From: Nocardioides nitrophenolicus
GTDB taxonomy: Bacteria > Actinomycetota > Actinomycetes > Propionibacteriales > Nocardioidaceae
Assembly: GCF_016907515.1 (NCBI RefSeq)
Contig: NZ_JAFBBY010000001.1
Coordinates: forward strand, 4,030,001 to 4,094,000
Length of the DNA stretch: 64,000 nt
Direction: 5' to 3'
Positions 30,551 to 39,902 of this stretch are shown here, piece after piece. The notes under the pieces are model-generated. The model was not told the DNA's origin. It did no database searches and saw only the letters and a list, made by a program, of their open reading frames with translations. Within the stretch, counting starts at the first letter, position 1. Every line of letters starts with the position of its first letter. The translations under genes and the position numbers were made by a program.

Positions 30551-31929
30551 TGATCCGGGCCCACACCGTCGCACAGGTCCGCGCCGCCGAGGCCGAGCTG
30601 CTGGCCCGGCTGCCCGAGGGGGCGCTGATGCAGCGGGCCGCCGCCGGGCTCGCGTACGCCGTGCTCGACCTGCTCGGCTCGGCGTACGGCCGCCGGGTGC
30701 TGCTGCTCGTCGGGTCCGGCGACAACGGCGGAGACGCGCTGTACGCCGGCGCGCTGCTCGCCCGGCGCGGCGTGCAGGTCGAGGCGTGGCTGCTGTCCTC
30801 CTCGGCCCACGAGGGCGGGGTCGGCGCGCTGCGCGCCGCCGGCGGCCGGATCGGCACCCCCGGACCCGGCCGCTTCGACGTCGTGGTCGACGGCATCGTC
30901 GGCATCGGCGGGCGCCCCGGCCTGCGCCCCGAGGCGGTCGACGCCCTGGCCCACGTCGAGGGGATCCCGGTGGTGGCCGTCGATGTCCCGTCGGGCGTCG
31001 ACGTCGACACCGGCGAGGTCGCCGGCCCCCACGTCACCGCCGACCTGACCGTCACCTTCGGCACCCACAAGGCAGGTCACCTGCTCGACCCGGCCGCCCA
31101 GGCCTGTGGCGCGGTGCATCTCGTCGACCTCGGGCTGGAGCTGCCCGAGGCGCCGGTCGAGGCGCTCCAGGCCGCCGACGTCGCGGCACTGGTGCCGCGC
31201 CCCGGCCCCGACGCCCACAAGTACACCCGCGGCGTGGTCGGCGTGCGCGCCGGCTCGGCCGCCTATCCCGGGGCGGCGGTGCTCAGCGTGTCCGGTGCCG
31301 CGTGCGGGCTCGCCGGCATGGTCCGCTACGACGGCGCCCCGGCCGCCCTCGACCAGGTCCGGGCAGCTCATCCCGAGGTCGTGGGTCCGGGCCGGGTGCA
31401 GGCGTGGGTGGTCGGCTCGGGGAGCGACGACGGGGCCGAGGACGCGCTGCGCCGCTCGGTCGCCGACGGCGTGCCGCTCGTCGTGGACGCCGACGCGCTC
31501 GCCCACGCCGCGCTGGTGCGGGGCCGGCCCGCGGTGCTGACGCCGCACGCCGGCGAGCTCGCCCGGCTGCTCGACGTCGAGCGCACGGCGATCGAGGCCC
31601 GGTGGCTCGAGCACGCGCGCCTGGCCGCCCGGCGGTTGGACGCCGTCGTGCTGCTCAAGGGCAGGCACACCGTCGTCGCACGACCCGACGGGAAGGTCCG
31701 GGTCACCACGACCGGCACCCCGTGGCTGGCCACCGCCGGCGCCGGTGACGTCCTCGGCGGCTTGATCGGCGCGCTGCTCGCCGCGGGCCTGGATCCCTTC
31801 GACGCCGCCGCGGCCGGCTCCTGGCTGCACGGCGCCGCGGCCACGCTGGCGGCCCAGGACGGCCCGATCGTCGCGAGCGACGTGGCCGCCGCCCTCCCGG
31901 TGGTCCTCGGGACCGTGGTGGGACGATAG
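30550..31929 (+). CDS. nnr: Bifunctional NAD(P)H-hydrate repair enzyme
   Basis: A 459-residue fusion. Residues about 1-205 form the epimerase domain (YjeF_N; GSGDNGGDALYAGALLARRG, then VDVPSGVDVDTG). Residues about 215-455 form the ADP-dependent dehydratase with the ribokinase-like motif TAGAGDVLGGLIGALLAAG. Together they repair the damaged cofactors NADHX and NADPHX. Length and domain order are those of bacterial Nnr. It is often adjacent to acpS and alr in actinobacteria, as here. Confidence 0.95.
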   Translation: MIRAHTVAQVRAAEAELLARLPEGALMQRAAAGLAYAVLDLLGSAYGRRVLLLVGSGDNGGDALYAGALLARRGVQVEAWLLSSSAHEGGVGALRAAGGRIGTPGPGRFDVVVDGIVGIGGRPGLRPEAVDALAHVEGIPVVAVDVPSGVDVDTGEVAGPHVTADLTVTFGTHKAGHLLDPAAQACGAVHLVDLGLELPEAPVEALQAADVAALVPRPGPDAHKYTRGVVGVRAGSAAYPGAAVLSVSGAACGLAGMVRYDGAPAALDQVRAAHPEVVGPGRVQAWVVGSGSDDGAEDALRRSVADGVPLVVDADALAHAALVRGRPAVLTPHAGELARLLDVERTAIEARWLEHARLAARRLDAVVLLKGRHTVVARPDGKVRVTTTGTPWLATAGAGDVLGGLIGALLAAGLDPFDAAAAGSWLHGAAATLAAQDGPIVASDVAAALPVVLGTVVGR

Positions 31930-31933
31930 GAGC

Positions 31934-33094
31934 ATGCGCCCGCCCCTCGGCCCCGCCGGGATCGTCGTCGACCTGGCGGCGATCCGGGCCAACGCGCGGC
32001 TGCTGCGCGCCACCGCCGGGGTGCCCCTGATCGCGGTGGTCAAGGCCGACGGCTACGGCCACGGCATGGTGGCCTGCGCCCGGGCGGCCCAGGAGGGCGG
32101 CGCGGCGTGGCTCGCCACCGCCACGGTCGAGGAGGCGCTCGCGCTGCGTGCGGCCGGCGTCGAGGGACCGGTGCTGTGCTGGCTGAACGGTCCGGAGAGC
32201 GACTTCGCCGCGGCGGCCGAGGCGGGCATCGACCTCACCGCCCACGGCGTGGCCGACCTGGACGCGATGGCGGCGGCGTTCGCCGGCCGGCCGACCCCGG
32301 CCCGGGTGCAGCTCAAGGTCGACACCGGACTGTCCCGCAACGGCGCGCCCCGCGCGAGCTGGGCCGAGGTGTTCGCCCGGGCCCGGGCCGGCGAGAAGGC
32401 CGGCAGCTGGCGGATCACCGGGATCTGGTCCCACTTCGCGTGCTCCGACGAGCCCGGCCACCCCGCCAACGACCGCCAGGAGCAGGCCTTCCGCGATGCG
32501 CTGGCGCTGGCCGAGACCCACGGCCTGCGCCCCGAGCTGCGCCATCTCGCGAACTCCGCCGCGGCGATCCTGCGCCCCTCGTCCCGCTTCGACGCGGTCC
32601 GCTGCGGGATCGCGGTCTACGGCCTCGATCCCGCGCCCGGGGAGGCCACCGACATCGGGCTGGTGCCGGCGATGACCGTCACCGCGCCGCTGGTCGGCGT
32701 CAAGGAGCTCGCGCCCGGCGACGCCGTCTCCTACGGCCACCGGTGGGTGGCCGACCAGCCGACCACGGTCGGCCTGGTCCCGGTTGGCTACGGCGAGGGC
32801 ATCCCGCGCCACGCGAGCCGGCCCGGCGCCCCCGACGCCGCCGCGACCGTCGGCATCGACGGCAAGCGCCGGCCGATCCGCGGCACCGTGTGCATGGACC
32901 AGGTGGTCGTCGACCTCGGCGGCGACCGGCCCCCGCTCGGCAGCGAGGTGGTCGTCTTCGGCCCGCCCGCCGCCGGCGGCCCGACCGCCCAGGACTGGGC
33001 CGAGGCCTGCGCCACCATCAGCTACGAGATCGTCACCAGGATCGGGGGCCGGATGTCCCGCACGTACGTCGACTCCGAGGGAGCCGGCTCGTGA
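31934..33094 (+). CDS. alr: Alanine racemase
   Basis: A 386-residue PLP enzyme that converts L- to D-alanine for peptidoglycan. The PLP lysine is Lys37 in AVVKADGYGHG, and the second catalytic base, Tyr, is in AVSYGHRW of the C-terminal domain. The sequence ends with the typical TRIGGRMSRTYVD. ATAGGAGC precedes ATG 31934. The stop overlaps the hydrolase start (GTGA). Its place beside glmS, acpS and nnr fits a cell-envelope and cofactor operon. Confidence 0.96.
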   Translation: MRPPLGPAGIVVDLAAIRANARLLRATAGVPLIAVVKADGYGHGMVACARAAQEGGAAWLATATVEEALALRAAGVEGPVLCWLNGPESDFAAAAEAGIDLTAHGVADLDAMAAAFAGRPTPARVQLKVDTGLSRNGAPRASWAEVFARARAGEKAGSWRITGIWSHFACSDEPGHPANDRQEQAFRDALALAETHGLRPELRHLANSAAAILRPSSRFDAVRCGIAVYGLDPAPGEATDIGLVPAMTVTAPLVGVKELAPGDAVSYGHRWVADQPTTVGLVPVGYGEGIPRHASRPGAPDAAATVGIDGKRRPIRGTVCMDQVVVDLGGDRPPLGSEVVVFGPPAAGGPTAQDWAEACATISYEIVTRIGGRMSRTYVDSEGAGS

Positions 33095-34191
33095 GCCGCC
33101 GGGGCCGGGTCGTCGGCTCGCTCGCGGGCGCCCTCGGCGTCGCGGCCGGCACCGCCGCCGTCGGGATCCTGCGCCAACAGCGGGCGATCAGCCGACGGGC
33201 CGGCGAGGACATCCCGTTCGGCTCGCTGCGCTCCACGCCGGTGACCGTGGTCGCCGACGACGGCGTGCCGCTGCACGTCGAGATCGACGATGTCGAGCCG
33301 GTCGCCGCGGGCGGCGGTCCGGTCGACCGGCTGCTGCGCCGCGCCAAGGACGACACGCCCCCGGTGACGGTGGTCTTCGTCCACGGCTTCTGCCTCAACC
33401 TCGACTGCTGGCACTTCCAGCGCGCGGCGTACCGCGGCCTGGTCCGCACCGTCTACTACGACCAGCGCTCCCACGGCCGCTCCGGCAACGCCGACCGCGC
33501 CCACTCCACCATCGACCAGCTCGGTCGCGACCTGCACCAGGTGCTCGCGGAGGCCGTCCCCGACGGCCCGGTCGTGCTGGTCGGGCACTCGATGGGCGGG
33601 ATGTCGATCGTCGCCTTCGCCGAGCAGTACCCCGAGCTGATCGGCACCCGCGTCGTCGGCGTCGGCCTGATCTCCACCACCGCGGGCGGTCTGGACCCGA
33701 GCCGCCTGCTGCTGCCGATGCTGCCGGCCCGCCTCGCCGGCCCGGTGAGCCGGCGGGCGATGCGCACCCTGCACCTCGGACACCGGGTGGTCGACTCGCT
33801 GCGCCGCGCCGGTGGAGCCGTCGCGACGGTCGCGACCGACCGGTTCGCGTTCGGCGGCGACGTCCCGCGCGGGTACGTCGAGTTCGTCGACGAGATGCTC
33901 GCCGCGACGCCCTTCGAGGTGGTCGCCGACTTCTTCCCGCACTTCGCCGGCCTCGACAAGTTCGACTACGTCGAGGTCCTCGGCCGGGTGCCGACCTCGG
34001 TCATCTGCGGCACCGCCGACCGGATCACCTCGGTCGGTCACTCCCGCAAGCTGCAGTCGCGGATCCCGGGCTCCCGGCTGCTGGAGTGCGAGGGCGCCGG
34101 CCACATGGTCCTGATGGAGCGCCACGAGCTGGTCAACGCCGAGCTCGACCAGCTGATCACCGCCGCGGCAGCGAGGGCAGCGACCCGATGA
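33091..34191 (+). CDS. Alpha/beta hydrolase
   Basis: A 366-residue serine hydrolase. An N-terminal hydrophobic segment (VGSLAGALGVAAGTAAVGIL) may anchor it to the membrane. The oxyanion segment is FVHGFCLNLDCW, the nucleophile is in VLVGHSMGGMSIVA, the acid is probably the Asp of CGTADRITS, and the base is the His in EGAGHMVLMERHE. The substrate is unknown. It is translationally coupled to alr upstream and to the GNAT-TsaE gene downstream, as in many actinobacterial alr-tsaE clusters. Confidence 0.92.
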   Translation: MSRRGRVVGSLAGALGVAAGTAAVGILRQQRAISRRAGEDIPFGSLRSTPVTVVADDGVPLHVEIDDVEPVAAGGGPVDRLLRRAKDDTPPVTVVFVHGFCLNLDCWHFQRAAYRGLVRTVYYDQRSHGRSGNADRAHSTIDQLGRDLHQVLAEAVPDGPVVLVGHSMGGMSIVAFAEQYPELIGTRVVGVGLISTTAGGLDPSRLLLPMLPARLAGPVSRRAMRTLHLGHRVVDSLRRAGGAVATVATDRFAFGGDVPRGYVEFVDEMLAATPFEVVADFFPHFAGLDKFDYVEVLGRVPTSVICGTADRITSVGHSRKLQSRIPGSRLLECEGAGHMVLMERHELVNAELDQLITAAAARAATR

Positions 34192-35135
34192 CGCCAGGAG
34201 ATGCGTCGCTACAGACGAGGCGCGTCGGCCCGGAGGCCGCCGCGGAGGTGCTGACCGTCGTGAAGGCGGCCTTCGCCGACCGCCCCCGGCTCGATCCGCC
34301 CACCGACGCCCTGGCCGAGACCGAGGACTCGATGGCCGCGATGCTGGCCGCGAGCGGCGGCCTGCTGGCGCTCGACGACGGACGGCCGGTCGGCGCCCTG
34401 GTGCTCGACCCGGCCGGCGAGGACGTCTACCTGCGCCGGGTCAGCGTCGACCCGGCCGCGCAGGGACACGGCATCGCCCACGTCCTGGTCCGCGCCGCGC
34501 TCCACGACGCCGGCCGGGCCGGCTTCCGCCGGGTGCGGCTGCTCGCGCGCGAGGAGCTGCCGCGCACGATCCGCTTCTGGCGCGAGCTCGGCTTCGTCGA
34601 GACCGGCCGCCATGCCCCGTACGTCGAGCTGGCCCGGCCCGCGCCGGTGCTCGTCGACGTACCCGACGCCGAGGACATGCGCGGGCTGGGCCGCCGGCTC
34701 GCCGGCTCGCTGAGGGGTGGCGACGTGCTGGTGCTCAGCGGTGAGCTGGGGGCCGGGAAGACCACCTTCACCCAGGGGCTCGGCGAGGGGCTGGGCGTGC
34801 GCGGCGCGATCACCTCGCCGACCTTCGTGATCGCCCGGGTGCATCCCTCGCTCGGCGAGGGACCGGAGCTGGTCCACGTCGACGCCTACCGTCTCGGCGG
34901 GCAGGCCGAGCTCGACGACCTCGACCTGGACACCGACCTCGACGAGGCCGTGACCGTGGTCGAGTGGGGGACCGGGATCGCCGAGAGCCTGGCCGAGGCC
35001 CGGCTCGAGGTCCGGATCACCCGCGCCACGGGCGAGAGCCGCGACATCGGCGAGATCGAGGCCGACCCGCGCGTGGTCGAGCTCGACGGCATCGGCGTGC
35101 GCTGGCTCGAGGTGGATCTCCGGCCGATCGGCTGA
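34188..35135 (+). CDS. tsaE: GNAT acetyltransferase fused to TsaE ATPase
   Basis: A 315-residue fusion. Residues about 10-150 are a GNAT domain (YLRRVSVDPAAQGHGIAHVL, then FWRELGFVETGRH). Residues about 155-300 are TsaE, with P-loop GELGAGKTTFTQG, TSPTFVIA, a VHVDAYRL segment and VVEWG. TsaE is the ATPase of the TsaB-TsaD-TsaE complex, which makes the t6A modification of tRNA at position 37. Most TsaE proteins are about 150-170 residues and stand alone; the fusion partner is extra. What the GNAT half acetylates is unknown. ATG 34188 overlaps the hydrolase stop. Confidence 0.92.
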   Translation: MTPGDASLQTRRVGPEAAAEVLTVVKAAFADRPRLDPPTDALAETEDSMAAMLAASGGLLALDDGRPVGALVLDPAGEDVYLRRVSVDPAAQGHGIAHVLVRAALHDAGRAGFRRVRLLAREELPRTIRFWRELGFVETGRHAPYVELARPAPVLVDVPDAEDMRGLGRRLAGSLRGGDVLVLSGELGAGKTTFTQGLGEGLGVRGAITSPTFVIARVHPSLGEGPELVHVDAYRLGGQAELDDLDLDTDLDEAVTVVEWGTGIAESLAEARLEVRITRATGESRDIGEIEADPRVVELDGIGVRWLEVDLRPIG

Positions 35136-35273
35136 GCGAGGGCGGGACATTCGTCCTGGGGTCCTGGTCGGATCGGCCAGTCGACGTTGTGCGAACGCAG
35201 GTGCCGTCGGGCGTGCCTCGATCCCTAGCGTTGCTGAAGGCTGACAGAGGCCTGTTCTGGGGGAGGGATGTCG

Positions 35274-36452
35274 ATGCGTGCCGCACGCATGCTGCTCGCG
35301 CTCGCGGCGGCGCTCGCCGGGCTGTGGCTGACCAGTGGGTCCGCCATCGCCGAGCCGGCGGGACAGCCCGCGATCGAGCGGGTGACGCCGCGTCAGGAGA
35401 CGGTGGTCTTCAAGGGCCGCGCCAAGCCGCGCCAGGTGGTGCGGCTGCAGGCCCGCGGGTCGTCGTACTGGACCACCGTCGGCAAGACCCGCGCCTCCCG
35501 CAAGGGCGCCTTCCGGATCGCCGTGCCCTATCCCGACCAGCCGCGCACCTACCGGGTCGTCGCGGGCGGCAAGGTCAGCCGGACCCGTCAGGTGGTCCCG
35601 ACCGCGACGCCCTCGCCGACCACCCCGACGGCCGCGCAGCCCGACCCGGCCAAGCCGCCCGCGCCGCGCGACGACTGCGGGGCGCGCCCCGAGCGGGCCG
35701 AGGGCGGCTACTACTCCTGCACCTTCCGCGACGACTTCGACGGTGAGGCCCTCGACCCCGCGCGGTGGATGGCGCAGGAGACCTGGTTCAGCGGCATGAC
35801 CACCGGCAGCGGGTCGTGCTACGTCGCCAACGACCGCACCATCCAGGTCCGGGGCGGACACCTGCGGCTGTCCTCGACCGTGCTCCCCGAGCCGTTCGTG
35901 TGCAAGAGCCCCTACGGCGACTTCAGCACCACCACCGAGGCCTCGACCGTGGTCAGCCGCTCCCGGTTCACCCAGACCTACGGGCGCTTCGAGGCGCGGC
36001 TGAAGATGCCCGACGAGTCCGGCACCCCCGGCTCCCACTCCGCCTTCTGGCTCTATCCCCAGGACCACACCTACGGCCGCTGGCCCGGCTCGGGCGAGAT
36101 CGACGTGGCCGAGTGGTTCAGCGCCCGCCCGGCCAACGTCTACCCGTCGGTCCACTACGCCGGCGAGAACAACATGCAGAGCACCGGCTTCTCCTGCCCG
36201 ATGCCCACCTCGTCGACCGAGTTCCACGACTACGCCGTCGAGTGGACCCCGCAGGTCATGCGCTTCTACTACGACGGCCGGCTCTGCTTCACCCACTCGT
36301 GGACGCCGGCCGGCCTGGTCGCGCCCGAGCCCTTCGACCAGCCCTTCTACCTCGTGTTCACCCAGATCTGGGGCAGCGGGTGGAACGCCCGCGCCGCGGG
36401 CATGCCCGACACGTCCACCCTCGTCGTCGACTGGGTGAAGGCCTGGCAGTAG
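35274..36452 (+). CDS. Secreted glycoside hydrolase family 16 protein
   Basis: A 392-residue exported enzyme. A signal peptide ends near SGSAIAEP. Residues 30-100 form an Ig-like beta domain (VVFKGRAKPRQVVRLQARG), followed by a Pro/Thr linker and a GH16 domain with the active-site motif GEIDVAEW, giving the two catalytic Glu. GH16 enzymes cut beta-1,3/1,4-glucans or related polymers; the exact substrate is unknown. ATG 35274 is chosen because GGGAGGG (35261-35267) is 6 nt upstream; the ATG at 35268 would leave no spacing. TAGCGT at 35226 is a likely -10. The gene interrupts the tsaE-tsaB order. Confidence 0.9.
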   Translation: MRAARMLLALAAALAGLWLTSGSAIAEPAGQPAIERVTPRQETVVFKGRAKPRQVVRLQARGSSYWTTVGKTRASRKGAFRIAVPYPDQPRTYRVVAGGKVSRTRQVVPTATPSPTTPTAAQPDPAKPPAPRDDCGARPERAEGGYYSCTFRDDFDGEALDPARWMAQETWFSGMTTGSGSCYVANDRTIQVRGGHLRLSSTVLPEPFVCKSPYGDFSTTTEASTVVSRSRFTQTYGRFEARLKMPDESGTPGSHSAFWLYPQDHTYGRWPGSGEIDVAEWFSARPANVYPSVHYAGENNMQSTGFSCPMPTSSTEFHDYAVEWTPQVMRFYYDGRLCFTHSWTPAGLVAPEPFDQPFYLVFTQIWGSGWNARAAGMPDTSTLVVDWVKAWQ

Positions 36453-36469
36453 CCGCGCCCGGCGGCCGG

Positions 36470-36481
36470 TAGCCTCGGAGC
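36470..36481 (+). promoter_or_regulatory. Leaderless -10 element of tsaB
   Basis: TAGCCT (36470-36475), 6 nt, then GTG 36482. It lets tsaB-rimI-tsaD be expressed independently of the upstream GH16 gene. Confidence 0.5.
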
Positions 36482-37105
36482 GTGCTGCTCGCCTTCGACA
36501 CCGCCTCCTCGACGGTCACCGTCGCGCTCCACGACGGGAGCGACGTGGTCGCCGCGGCGACCTCCGCGCAGGGGATGAAGCACGGCGAGCAGCTCGCGCC
36601 GCTCATCGAGCGGACCCTGGCCGAGGCCGGCGTCCGGCCGGCCGGGCTGACCGGCATCGCCGTCGGCGTCGGACCCGGGCCGTTCACCGGGCTGCGGGTC
36701 GGGCTGGTGACCGCGCGCACCATGGCCCACGTGCTCGGCGTACCTGTCCACGGGGTGTGCTCGCTCGACGCCCTCGCCCTCGAGGCGGTCGAGACGGGCG
36801 TGGTCGACGGCGGCTTCGTGGTCGCCTCGGACGCGCGGCGCAAGGAGGTCTACCTCGCGTCGTACGACGCCCGCGGGGCGCGCCTGGACGAGCCGGTCGT
36901 CGACCGGCCGGCGGTGCTCGCCACCGACGGCCCGGTGGTGGGGGAGGGCGCGCGACTCTACCCCGACGCGTTCCCCGACGCGCGCGGCCCGGAACGGCCC
37001 GACGCCCGCTGGCTCGCGCGTGGGGTGGTCGCCGGGAGGTTCACCGTCCTCGGGTCGGAGCCGCTCTACCTGCGCCGGCCCGACGCCGTCGCGCCCGCGC
37101 GGTGA
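36482..37105 (+). CDS. tsaB: tRNA t6A biosynthesis protein TsaB
   Basis: A 207-residue ASKHA-fold protein starting [19 protein letters not shown], with [14 protein letters not shown] and [12 protein letters not shown]. It is a scaffold for TsaD and TsaE in threonylcarbamoyl transfer to tRNA and is not itself catalytic. The length is normal. Its stop overlaps the rimI start (GTGA). Start GTG 36482 is leaderless. Confidence 0.95.
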   Translation: MLLAFDTASSTVTVALHDGSDVVAAATSAQGMKHGEQLAPLIERTLAEAGVRPAGLTGIAVGVGPGPFTGLRVGLVTARTMAHVLGVPVHGVCSLDALALEAVETGVVDGGFVVASDARRKEVYLASYDARGARLDEPVVDRPAVLATDGPVVGEGARLYPDAFPDARGPERPDARWLARGVVAGRFTVLGSEPLYLRRPDAVAPAR

Positions 37106-37554
37106 TCGTCCGGCCGGCGACGGCGGCCGACGTGGCCGCCATCGTCGAGCTCGAGGCCGTCGCGTTCCCGCTCGACCCCTGGTCGGCGAACCTGGTCGGC
37201 GAGGGCGTCGGCGGGTCGCTGCCCACGGTGAGCTATCTCGTCGCCGAGGCGGCCGCCCGGTTCGCGGGCTACGCCGTGCTCAGCGTGGTCGACGTCGACG
37301 CGGAGCTGCAGCGGATCGCGGTGCCGGAGCCGGATCGGCGTACCGGAGTCGCGACGGGGCTGCTCGCCGCGGTGCGCGCGTCCGCCGCGGCCGGCGGTGC
37401 GGAGCGGCTGCTGCTCGAGGTCCGCGAGGACAATCTGGCGGCGCGGATGTTCTACGAGCGGCACGGGTTCGCCGAGCTCGGGAGGCGCCCGCGCTACTAC
37501 CGCGACGGGACCGACGCGCTGGTGCTGAGCACGCCCGTCACAATGGACCCATGA
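37102..37554 (+). CDS. rimI: Ribosomal protein S18 alanine N-acetyltransferase
   Basis: A 150-residue GNAT protein starting [18 protein letters not shown]. It has the acetyl-CoA region [18 protein letters not shown] (normally RRxGxG/A) and the RimI-type [21 protein letters not shown]. It acetylates the N-terminus of S18 and possibly other proteins. tsaB-rimI-tsaD is a conserved order. It overlaps tsaB by GTGA and tsaD by ATGA. Confidence 0.93.
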   Translation: MIVRPATAADVAAIVELEAVAFPLDPWSANLVGEGVGGSLPTVSYLVAEAAARFAGYAVLSVVDVDAELQRIAVPEPDRRTGVATGLLAAVRASAAAGGAERLLLEVREDNLAARMFYERHGFAELGRRPRYYRDGTDALVLSTPVTMDP

Positions 37555-38612
37555 CCCGCGACGAACCCCTGGTCCTCGGCATCGAGACCTCGTGCGACGA
37601 GACCGGTGTCGGCATCGTCCGTGGTCACACGCTGCTCGCCGACGCGGTCGCGAGCAGCGTCGAGGAGCACGCCCGGTTCGGCGGCGTGGTGCCCGAGGTC
37701 GCCAGCCGGGCGCACCTGGAGGCGATGGTCCCGACCATCCAGCGCGCCTGCGACACCGCCGGCGTCGCGCTGTCCGACGTCGACGCGATCGCGGTGACCC
37801 ACGGTCCCGGGCTGGCGGGCGCGCTGCTCGTCGGCGTGGCCTCGGCCAAGGCGCTCGCGCTCTCGCTCGGCAAGCCGATCTACGGCGTCAACCACCTCGC
37901 CGCCCACGTCGCCGTCGACCAGCTCGAGCACGGCCCGCTGCCCGAGCCGTGCCTGGCGCTGCTGGTGTCGGGCGGCCACTCCAGCCTGCTCAAGGTCACC
38001 GACGTCACCGGCGCCGACCACGGCGTGGACCCGCTGGGCGCGACCATCGACGACGCGGCCGGCGAGGCCTTCGACAAGGTCGCCCGGCTGCTCGGGCTGC
38101 CCTTCCCCGGCGGTCCCCACATCGACCGCGTGGCCCGCGAGGGCGACCAGGTCGCGATCGACTTCCCGCGCGGCCTCACCGCCCGCCGCGACCTGGAGCG
38201 GCACCGCTTCGACTTCTCCTTCTCCGGCCTCAAGACCGCCGTCGCCCGGTGGGTGGAGGCCCGCGAGCGCTCCGGGGAGCCGGTCCCCGTCGCCGACGTG
38301 GCCGCGTCCTTCCAGGAGGCCGTGTGCGACGTACTCGTCCGCAAGGCGCTCGACGCGGCGAGCGCCGAGGGGATCGAGGACCTGATGATCGGCGGCGGGG
38401 TCGCCGCGAACTCCCGGCTGCGCGCGCTCGCCGAGGAGCGGGCGAGCCGGCTCGGCATCCGGGTCCGCGTCCCCCGCCCCGGGCTGTGCACCGACAACGG
38501 CGCCATGGTCGCCGCCCTCGGCTCCACCATGGTCGCCCGCGGCCGCACGCCGTCCACCCTCGACCTCCCGGCCGACTCCAGCCTGCCGGTCACCGAGGTC
38601 CTGGCCGGCTAG
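37551..38612 (+). CDS. tsaD: tRNA N6-adenosine threonylcarbamoyltransferase
   Basis: A 353-residue catalytic subunit transferring threonylcarbamoyl to A37 of tRNAs. It begins with [14 protein letters not shown], has the metal-binding His pair in [21 protein letters not shown] and a C-terminal [11 protein letters not shown] with [12 protein letters not shown]. Length is typical. ATG 37551 overlaps the rimI stop; CACAAT lies 6 nt upstream and could be a second leaderless promoter. The gene converges on a methyltransferase gene across a 63-bp palindrome. Confidence 0.97.
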   Translation: MTRDEPLVLGIETSCDETGVGIVRGHTLLADAVASSVEEHARFGGVVPEVASRAHLEAMVPTIQRACDTAGVALSDVDAIAVTHGPGLAGALLVGVASAKALALSLGKPIYGVNHLAAHVAVDQLEHGPLPEPCLALLVSGGHSSLLKVTDVTGADHGVDPLGATIDDAAGEAFDKVARLLGLPFPGGPHIDRVAREGDQVAIDFPRGLTARRDLERHRFDFSFSGLKTAVARWVEARERSGEPVPVADVAASFQEAVCDVLVRKALDAASAEGIEDLMIGGGVAANSRLRALAEERASRLGIRVRVPRPGLCTDNGAMVAALGSTMVARGRTPSTLDLPADSSLPVTEVLAG

Positions 38613-38636
38613 GTCACCGTCGCGGGTCGGGTTTCC

Positions 38637-38701
38637 TCGTCGCACCCGGCATTCCTGTCGTGGATCCCGCCGATTCGGGACCGACATGCCGGGTGCGACG
38701 A
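38637..38701. repeat. 63-bp-family palindrome, copy A (possible bidirectional terminator)
   Basis: TCGTCGCACCCGGCAT (38637-38652) pairs perfectly with ATGCCGGGTGCGACGA (38686-38701). The inner 33 bp, in the opposite orientation, are partly shared with a second copy at 58020-58082. Both copies lie between convergent genes and neither has a T-run. Confidence 0.8.
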
Positions 38702-38714
38702 CGGCGAGCCGACC

Positions 38715-39890
38715 CTAGAACGGCTCCACGAGCAGCACCGTGCCCTCCCCGGAGACCCGGGTGAGCACGATCGTCGCCTCGGCGTCGCCCTGCAGCGCCA
38801 GCCGCTTGCGCAGGGCCTCCGGGGAGACGTCGACGCCCCGCTTCTTGATGGTGAGCCGGCCGATGCCGCGCTCGCGCAGCGCGGCCTTGAGCTGCTTCTC
38901 GCGATAGGGGAGGGTCTCCAGCACCCGGTAGCCGCGGGCGAACGGACTCCGGAACGGCTCCTCGGCGGTGACATAGGCGATCTTCGGGTCGACCAGCCCG
39001 CCACCCACGCCGGCCGCCACGGCCGTGACCAGGCCGGCCCGGATCACGGCGCCGTCGGGCTCGTAGAGATAGCCGCCGACCGGGCGCACCCCCACGGCCT
39101 CCGGGCCCGGGTCGTCCTCGTCGGTGATCGTGGCCAGGCCGCCCGTGCCGATCACGGTGGCCCGGCGCGCCACGGTCGCCGTCCGCCCGGCCCACAGCGC
39201 GGCCTCCTTGACCTCGCCGTCGTCGCTGACCCACTCGGCCTCGACGTCCGGCGGCACCAGGGCGTGCGGGATGCCGGGCGCGACCTTCACGCACGCGTCG
39301 CGGGCCAGCAGGCCCTCCACCCAGGACCACGGCGGGGTCCAGTCCTCGGCCCGGAAGCTGCGGCCGGCGCCCGAGCGACGGGCCGGGTCGGCGAAGGCCA
39401 GGTCGAAGCCGCGGTGGTCGACGGTCGTGGCGTCCGCGACCTGCACCGCGCCGGGCAGCCCGAGCGCGGCCAGGTTGGCCTCCGCGACCGCGACCCGCAC
39501 CGGGTCCAGGTCGACGCCCGCGCACACGATCCCCGCCTCGGCCGCGGCGATGAGGTCGCCGCCGATCCCGCAGCCGAGGTCGACCAGGGTCCCCGCCCCG
39601 AACGCCGCCGCCCGGCCGGCCCGGTGCCGCGCGACCCGGAGCCGGGTCGCCTGCTCCAGCGCGTCGGGCGTGAAGTACATCCTCGGCGCCAGGTCGCCGA
39701 ACTTCGCGGCCGCGCGCCCGCGCAGCTCGACCTGGGTGAGCGCGGTCGCGGCGCGCTCCGGGGTCGTCGTACGACGCAGCGCGGAGCCGGCCGCCAACGG
39801 CGCCGCGCCCGCGGCGACCAGGGCGGTGGCCTCGGCGAGCAGTGCCTGCCCCTCGTCGGTCAGCAGCCACCGGAAGTCGTCGAGGTCCAC
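38715..39890 (-). CDS. Class I SAM-dependent methyltransferase with THUMP-like domain
   Basis: A 391-residue protein. The Rossmann SAM site is TLVDLGCGIGGDLIAAA, followed by VCAGVDLDPVRVAVA and FDLAFADPARR. The C-terminal part (KRGVDVSPEALRKRLALQGD) resembles the THUMP-like domain of PF18096. This family is thought to modify RNA; the target is unknown. It starts at GTG 39890, 13 bp downstream of the MMPL gene stop on the same strand, so the two may form an operon. Confidence 0.88.
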   Translation of the reverse strand: MDLDDFRWLLTDEGQALLAEATALVAAGAAPLAAGSALRRTTTPERAATALTQVELRGRAAAKFGDLAPRMYFTPDALEQATRLRVARHRAGRAAAFGAGTLVDLGCGIGGDLIAAAEAGIVCAGVDLDPVRVAVAEANLAALGLPGAVQVADATTVDHRGFDLAFADPARRSGAGRSFRAEDWTPPWSWVEGLLARDACVKVAPGIPHALVPPDVEAEWVSDDGEVKEAALWAGRTATVARRATVIGTGGLATITDEDDPGPEAVGVRPVGGYLYEPDGAVIRAGLVTAVAAGVGGGLVDPKIAYVTAEEPFRSPFARGYRVLETLPYREKQLKAALRERGIGRLTIKKRGVDVSPEALRKRLALQGDAEATIVLTRVSGEGTVLLVEPF

Positions 39891-39902
39891 CCCCCGATCC
39901 TG

